Below are positions 59,708 to 64,000 of a stretch of DNA of 64,000 nt, piece after piece (within the stretch, counting starts at the first letter, position 1; each line of letters begins with the position of its first letter). Below the pieces are notes generated by a model, which had not been told where the DNA came from, did not search any database, and worked only from the letters and a program-made list of their open reading frames with translations. A program made the position numbers and the translations under genes. The stretch lies in NCBI RefSeq assembly GCF_002799155.1, contig NZ_NERD01000002.1:3892501-3956500 (forward strand), in the 5' to 3' direction. Source of the stretch: Stenotrophomonas maltophilia. Lineage in GTDB: Bacteria; Pseudomonadota; Gammaproteobacteria; Xanthomonadales; Xanthomonadaceae.

Positions 59708-60966
59708 GCCTGGAGTCTCCGCGCGATCAGCGCCAGCAGTTGTTCGGCCAGCTCGCGCTTGGAGGTGGCCGGGAATACCTGTTCACCGTCCTGCCAGAAG
59801 GCAGTGGCGGCATTGTTGTCGCTCTCGAAACCGCCGCCACTGATGCCGACCTGGTTGGCGATCACCAGGTCCAGGCGCTTGTCGACCAGCTTGCCGCGCG
59901 CGTACTTCTCCACATCGTGGGTTTCGGCGGCAAAGCCGACCACCAGCTTCAGAGACTGCGTCTGCGCGGCGACTTCGGCAAGGATGTCCGGCGTGCGCAC
60001 CAGCTCGATCACCAGCGACTGGCTGTCGGCGGTCTTCTTCAGCTTCTGCGGGGCGACCTGGCGCGGCGTGTAGTCGGACACCGCTGCGGCACCGATATAG
60101 ATGTCGGCCGGCAACGACTTCAGCACGGCATCGCGCATCTGCGCGGCCGAACGCACATCGACCCGCTGTACACCGGGGGGCGTCGCCAGCTGTACCGGGC
60201 CGCTGACCAGTACCACCTGCGCCCCCAGCGCCGCTGCGGCAGCCGCCAGGGCGAAACCCATCTTGCCGCTGCTGCGGTTGCCGACGTAGCGCACCGGATC
60301 GATGTCCTCGTAGGTCGGGCCGGCACTGATCAGCAGGCGCAGCCCCTGCAGGGCACGGGTTTCCGGCGCGGCAACCGTTGCAGCGGCGGCGCCATTGGCC
60401 GCCAGCGCGGCCACGATGTCGACGGGTTCGGCCAGCCGGCCGGGACCGGATTCACCTTCGGCCAGCGGACCATCCACCGGGCCGATCACCTGCGCGCCTC
60501 GCTGGCGCAGCAGGCCAATGTTGGCCTGGGTCGCCGGATGCAGCCACATGCGGTGGTTCATTGCCGGGCAGATCGTCAGCGGTGCGGTGCTGGCCAGGCA
60601 CAACGTGCTGACCAGGTCATCGGCATGGCCCTGGGCCAGCCGGGCCAGCAGATCGGCCGTTCCCGGCGCGACCACGATGCGATCGGCCCAACGGGCCAGC
60701 TCGATGTGGCCCATGGCCTGTTCGGCAGCGCTGTCCCACAGCGTGGTGCGGGTCGGCTGCCCGGACAGCGCCTGGAAGCTGAGGGGGGTGACGAACTGCT
60801 GGGCGCCGGCGGTCATCGCCACCTGCACCTGGGCACCGGCATCGCGCAGGCGACGCACCAGTTCCAGGGCCTTGTAGGCCGCGATCCCACCTCCGACGCA
60901 CAACAGCAGTTTCTGGCCTTCCAGCGCGCGAGCCGGCGCGGGGGAAGCGTTGGGGGAGTCAGCCAC
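59704..60966 (-). CDS. coaBC: Phosphopantothenoylcysteine synthetase/decarboxylase
   Basis: 420 residues from GTG 60966 with AGGA upstream (ATG 60993 is an alternative). The flavoprotein decarboxylase domain shows [18 protein letters not shown], and [11 protein letters not shown]; the synthetase domain shows [25 protein letters not shown]. It carries out two steps of CoA synthesis. First gene of the coaBC-dut-algC operon. Confidence 0.95.
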   Translation of the reverse strand: MADSPNASPAPARALEGQKLLLCVGGGIAAYKALELVRRLRDAGAQVQVAMTAGAQQFVTPLSFQALSGQPTRTTLWDSAAEQAMGHIELARWADRIVVAPGTADLLARLAQGHADDLVSTLCLASTAPLTICPAMNHRMWLHPATQANIGLLRQRGAQVIGPVDGPLAEGESGPGRLAEPVDIVAALAANGAAAATVAAPETRALQGLRLLISAGPTYEDIDPVRYVGNRSSGKMGFALAAAAAALGAQVVLVSGPVQLATPPGVQRVDVRSAAQMRDAVLKSLPADIYIGAAAVSDYTPRQVAPQKLKKTADSQSLVIELVRTPDILAEVAAQTQSLKLVVGFAAETHDVEKYARGKLVDKRLDLVIANQVGISGGGFESDNNAATAFWQDGEQVFPATSKRELAEQLLALIARRLQA

Positions 60967-61192
60967 CTGGAATTCCTGTGCAAACGAGGGCATTAGCTTA
61001 CCCGATGGTCGGTAATGTCCCGGTGCACAGTGCACATAGCGGGCGGCTATCAGCAGATGGGACTTGCACCACAGCGCTTCCGGGGTTCAAACCACTGCGT
61101 TTCGGAACTTTCCTATACCTGCAGGCCGGTCACGTTTGCAGAATCGTCAGTGGCCACCGCAGGTGTGCCGCTTCGCTTTTCAAGGATTCCGC

Positions 61193-61819
61193 GTGCACCC
61201 GCGCATCATCATCGCCGACGACCATCCCGTCGTCCTGCACGGCATCCGCATCGTGCTGCAGACCCATCTGATGGAGGTCGTCGGCAGCGCGCGTGACGGC
61301 GCCCAGCTGCTGCAACTGGTCGAGCACCACGGCTGCGACGCGGTGCTGACCGACCTCCACATGCCCGGCGACGGCCCGGACGGCCCGGAACTGATCGCTG
61401 AACTGCGTACCCGCCACCCCGGTATGCCGGTGGTGGTACTCACCGGCGCCCGCCACCCCGGCCTGCTCGACGGCCTGCTGCGTGAGGGTGTCAGCGGCCT
61501 GGTCGACAAGTGCGCCGATTTCGGCGAGCTGCCGCAGGCCTTGAACGCAGCCATGGCGAGCCAGGTGTTCGTCTCGCAGCAGCTGCGCCACCACCTGCAG
61601 GCGCGCGACCTGATGTTCGCGCGCGAACCGGCGGCGCTGTCGGCCCGCGAGCAGGAAGTGCTGGACCTGCTGGCCGCGGGGCTGAAGGTGAACGCCATCG
61701 CCGTCCATTGCGGCCGCAGCCCGAAGACGATCAGCCGGCAGAAGGCCGAGGCCAAGCGCAAGCTGGGCCTGCAGAACAACCAGGAGCTGTTCGCCTACCT
61801 GCAGTCGCGGCGCGACTGA
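61193..61819 (+). CDS. Stand-alone LuxR-family response regulator
   Basis: 208 residues from GTG 61193 with AAGGA upstream. The receiver has D9/D10, phosphoacceptor D54 (VLTDLHMPGD), T84 and K106. The C-terminal HTH is the NarL/FixJ type (LSAREQEVLDLLAAGLKVNAIAVHCGRSPKTISRQKAEAKRKLG), close to RcsB in pattern. No kinase gene lies next to it. Its targets are unknown. Confidence 0.88.
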   Translation: MHPRIIIADDHPVVLHGIRIVLQTHLMEVVGSARDGAQLLQLVEHHGCDAVLTDLHMPGDGPDGPELIAELRTRHPGMPVVVLTGARHPGLLDGLLREGVSGLVDKCADFGELPQALNAAMASQVFVSQQLRHHLQARDLMFAREPAALSAREQEVLDLLAAGLKVNAIAVHCGRSPKTISRQKAEAKRKLGLQNNQELFAYLQSRRD

Positions 61820-61889
61820 GTCAACGTCCGACCCGGACGTGCGCGATGCCCTGATGTGACGCATCGTCCGTACTGCCGATGATGCAGGC

Positions 61890-62594
61890 ATGCCCATCCA
61901 TGACTGGCCCGAACAGGAACGCCCCCGCGAAAAGCTGATCGCACGCGGCCCTGCCACGCTGTCCGACGCAGAGCTCCTGGCGCTGTTCCTGGGCTCGGGC
62001 TTCGGTGGCCGCGACGCGGTGCAGACCGCGCGCGACCTGCTGCAGGCGCATGGCCCCCTGCGCGTCCTGCTGGACCGCCCCGCCCGCGAGCTGGCCCGCC
62101 TGCCCGGGCTGGGCCCGGCCCGCAGCTGTACGCTGGCTGCCGGACTGGAACTGGCCCACCGTTATCTGGCCGCGGAGCTGGAACACGGCGAAGCAGTCGG
62201 CAACAACCCGGCCGCAGTCGGCCGCTATCTGCAGCACCGCCTGCGCGGCCAGGCCCGTGAAATCTTCATGGCACTGTTCCTGGACAACCGCCACCGCCTG
62301 ATCGCCTGCGAGGAGCTGTTCCAGGGCACCATCAACGCCGCCCCGGTCTATCCCCGCGAGGTGGTGCGGCGAGCCCTGCTGCACAATGCAGCAGCGGTGA
62401 TCCTCAGCCACAACCACCCGTCCGGCGACCCCGAGCCCTCCAGCGCCGATACCCGCATCACCGACGAACTGCAACAGGCGCTGGCACTGGTGGACGTGCG
62501 CCTGCTGGATCATTTCGTGGTGGGCGAGGGTCGTCCCGTTTCGTTTGCTGAACGGGGCCTGCTGGCCCAGCCCCAGCCGCGCCTGTTCGGCTGA
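61890..62594 (+). CDS. radC: RadC family protein (JAB/MPN domain)
   Basis: 234 residues. An N-terminal UPF0758-type helix-hairpin-helix region ([43 protein letters not shown]) is followed by the JAB metalloprotease-like motif with [14 protein letters not shown]. Often called DNA-repair protein, but the biochemical role is not settled. Full length and unbroken. Confidence 0.93.
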   Translation: MPIHDWPEQERPREKLIARGPATLSDAELLALFLGSGFGGRDAVQTARDLLQAHGPLRVLLDRPARELARLPGLGPARSCTLAAGLELAHRYLAAELEHGEAVGNNPAAVGRYLQHRLRGQAREIFMALFLDNRHRLIACEELFQGTINAAPVYPREVVRRALLHNAAAVILSHNHPSGDPEPSSADTRITDELQQALALVDVRLLDHFVVGEGRPVSFAERGLLAQPQPRLFG

Positions 62595-62707
62595 ACGGCC
62601 CTGGCCCGGGGCGGGCGGATGCCCCGGCAGGCATGTTCTGGTCAGCGTGGGCGCGGGTATCTGCGCTAAAATGGGCGATTCCGCCGCTCATTCTCACAGC
62701 AGGCCTC

Positions 62708-64000
62708 GTGAAAAATCTCCTCCGCGCCCTGATCAGCCAAGGCATCGAAGCCTTGCGCGCCAATGGCACCCTGACCGCCGACTCGCTGCCGCCGGAGTTC
62801 GTGGTCGAGCGCCCGAAGACCCGCGACCATGGCGACTTCGCCACCAACGCCGCGATGCTGCTGGCCAAGGCCGCGCGCAGCAATCCGCGTGCACTGGCAC
62901 AGGCGCTGGTCGAGGCGCTGCCGCGCAGCGAGGACGTGAGCAAGGTCGAGATCGCCGGTCCCGGCTTCATCAACTTCCACCTGGCCCCGGCCGCGTACCA
63001 GCGTGAAGCCGCGTCGGTCATCAAGGAAGCCCACGACTACGGCCGCAACCTGTCCGGCAATGGCCGCACGGTGGGCGTGGAGTACGTGTCGGCCAACCCG
63101 ACCGGCCCGCTGCATGTCGGCCATGGCCGCGCGGCGGCGATCGGCGACTGCGTGGCACGCGTGCTCGATGCGAACGGCTGGAACGCCAAGCGCGAGTTCT
63201 ACTACAACGACGCCGGCGTGCAGATCGAGAACCTGGCGCTGTCCACCCAGGCCCGGATCAAGGGCATCGCACCGGACCAGGACGGCTGGCCGGAAGGCGG
63301 CTACCGCGGTGAATACATCGCCGACGTCGCCCGCGCCTACATGGCCGGCGCCAGCGTCGACCTGGAGGGCAGCACCGTGGTCGGTGCCAAGGACCCGGAC
63401 GACATGCAGGCGATCCGCCGCTTCGCTGTGGCCTACCTGCGCAACGAGCAGAACCTGGACCTGGCCGCGTTCGGCGTCGACTTCGACATCTACTTCCTGG
63501 AAAGCTCGCTGTACGCCGACGGCAAGGTCGCCGAAGCGGTGGCCAAGCTGCAGGCGTCCGGCCACACCTATGAGGAAGGCGGCGCGCTTTGGCTGCGCAG
63601 CACCGACTTCGGTGACGACAAGGACCGCGTGATGCGCAAGTCCGACGGCACGTTCACTTACTTCGTGCCGGACGTGGCCTACCACCTGTCCAAGTGGCAG
63701 CGCGGCTACGAGCGCGCGATCACCGAACTGGGCGCCGACCACCATGGCTCGCTGGCGCGCGTGCGCGCCGGCCTGCAGGCGATGGAAGTGGGCATCCCGC
63801 AGGGCTGGCCGGAATACGTGCTGCACCAGATGGTCACCGTCATGCGCGGCGGCGAAGAAGTGAAGCTGTCCAAGCGTGCCGGCAGCTACTTCACCTTGCG
63901 CGACCTGATCGAGGAAGCCGGCCGCGATGCGACCCGCTGGTTCCTGATCGCGCGCAAGCCCGATTCGCAGCTGACCTTCGACATCGACCTGGCCCGCCAG
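62708..64000 (+). CDS. argS: Arginyl-tRNA synthetase, N-terminal part
   Basis: The gene runs off the window; 431 codons are seen from GTG 62708 ([17 protein letters not shown]). The ArgRS-specific N-terminal domain ([18 protein letters not shown]) is followed by the class I HIGH-like motif [12 protein letters not shown] and the KMSK-like [22 protein letters not shown] box (about 62666) just upstream may be the -10 of its promoter. Confidence 0.96.
   Translation, partial: MKNLLRALISQGIEALRANGTLTADSLPPEFVVERPKTRDHGDFATNAAMLLAKAARSNPRALAQALVEALPRSEDVSKVEIAGPGFINFHLAPAAYQREAASVIKEAHDYGRNLSGNGRTVGVEYVSANPTGPLHVGHGRAAAIGDCVARVLDANGWNAKREFYYNDAGVQIENLALSTQARIKGIAPDQDGWPEGGYRGEYIADVARAYMAGASVDLEGSTVVGAKDPDDMQAIRRFAVAYLRNEQNLDLAAFGVDFDIYFLESSLYADGKVAEAVAKLQASGHTYEEGGALWLRSTDFGDDKDRVMRKSDGTFTYFVPDVAYHLSKWQRGYERAITELGADHHGSLARVRAGLQAMEVGIPQGWPEYVLHQMVTVMRGGEEVKLSKRAGSYFTLRDLIEEAGRDATRWFLIARKPDSQLTFDIDLARQ

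Overview
The window is high-GC gammaproteobacterial DNA, most probably Stenotrophomonas (Xanthomonadaceae). This rests on the order of the chromosomal genes and on GTAG-tailed intergenic hairpins that look like the S. maltophilia SMAG repeats. No database search was possible, so the genus is an inference.

Chromosome, left side (1-5585): the start of tyrS; a membrane-anchored M23 peptidoglycan peptidase; anmK; a small ribbon-helix-helix-like protein; ampG; and xthA. anmK and ampG both serve cell-wall recycling.

Prophage (about 5563-47158, about 41.6 kb): an apparently complete lambda/HK97-like siphophage sits in the first codons of xthA. A 14-bp sequence, AAACTGATGATGCG, is found at both ends (5563-5576 and 47145-47158). 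The native ATG and upstream region of xthA are stranded at the right end. The copy of xthA on the left reads in frame from a phage-supplied GTG. From left to right the prophage holds: (a) accessory genes (NYN-domain nuclease, SRAP protein, small unknowns); (b) a long minus-strand late operon, read right to left as HNH, TerS, TerL, portal, ClpP-like protease, HK97 capsid, connectors, tail terminator, tail tube, a G/GT chaperone pair with a -1 frameshift site, hub-like proteins, a lipoprotein moron, tape measure and tail-tip fibre; (c) endolysin, holin-like protein and Rz/Rz1 spanins, downstream of a Q-like antiterminator; (d) minus-strand early genes, including a lambda O-like initiator with five iterons inside its gene; (e) an immunity region with a double-HTH Cro-like protein, an S24-type repressor and repeated operators (TACGGNATTCCGTA); (f) a plus-strand block of small genes under a second operator-covered promoter, ending with an AlpA-like excisionase facing a P4-type tyrosine integrase.

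Chromosome, right side (47159-64000): pyrE, a DUF4124-like envelope protein, the complete kdpFABCDE potassium-uptake operon, a minus-strand coaBC-dut-algC operon, a stand-alone LuxR-type response regulator, radC and the 5' part of argS.

Most phage genes overlap their neighbours by ATGA, GTGA or TAATG. I used these overlaps to fix starts and to recover several genes shorter than 60 codons. The observations most worth following up are the start-codon exchange at xthA, the frameshift site, the in-gene iterons, the two-site operator system, and a moron inserted between 19-bp direct repeats.
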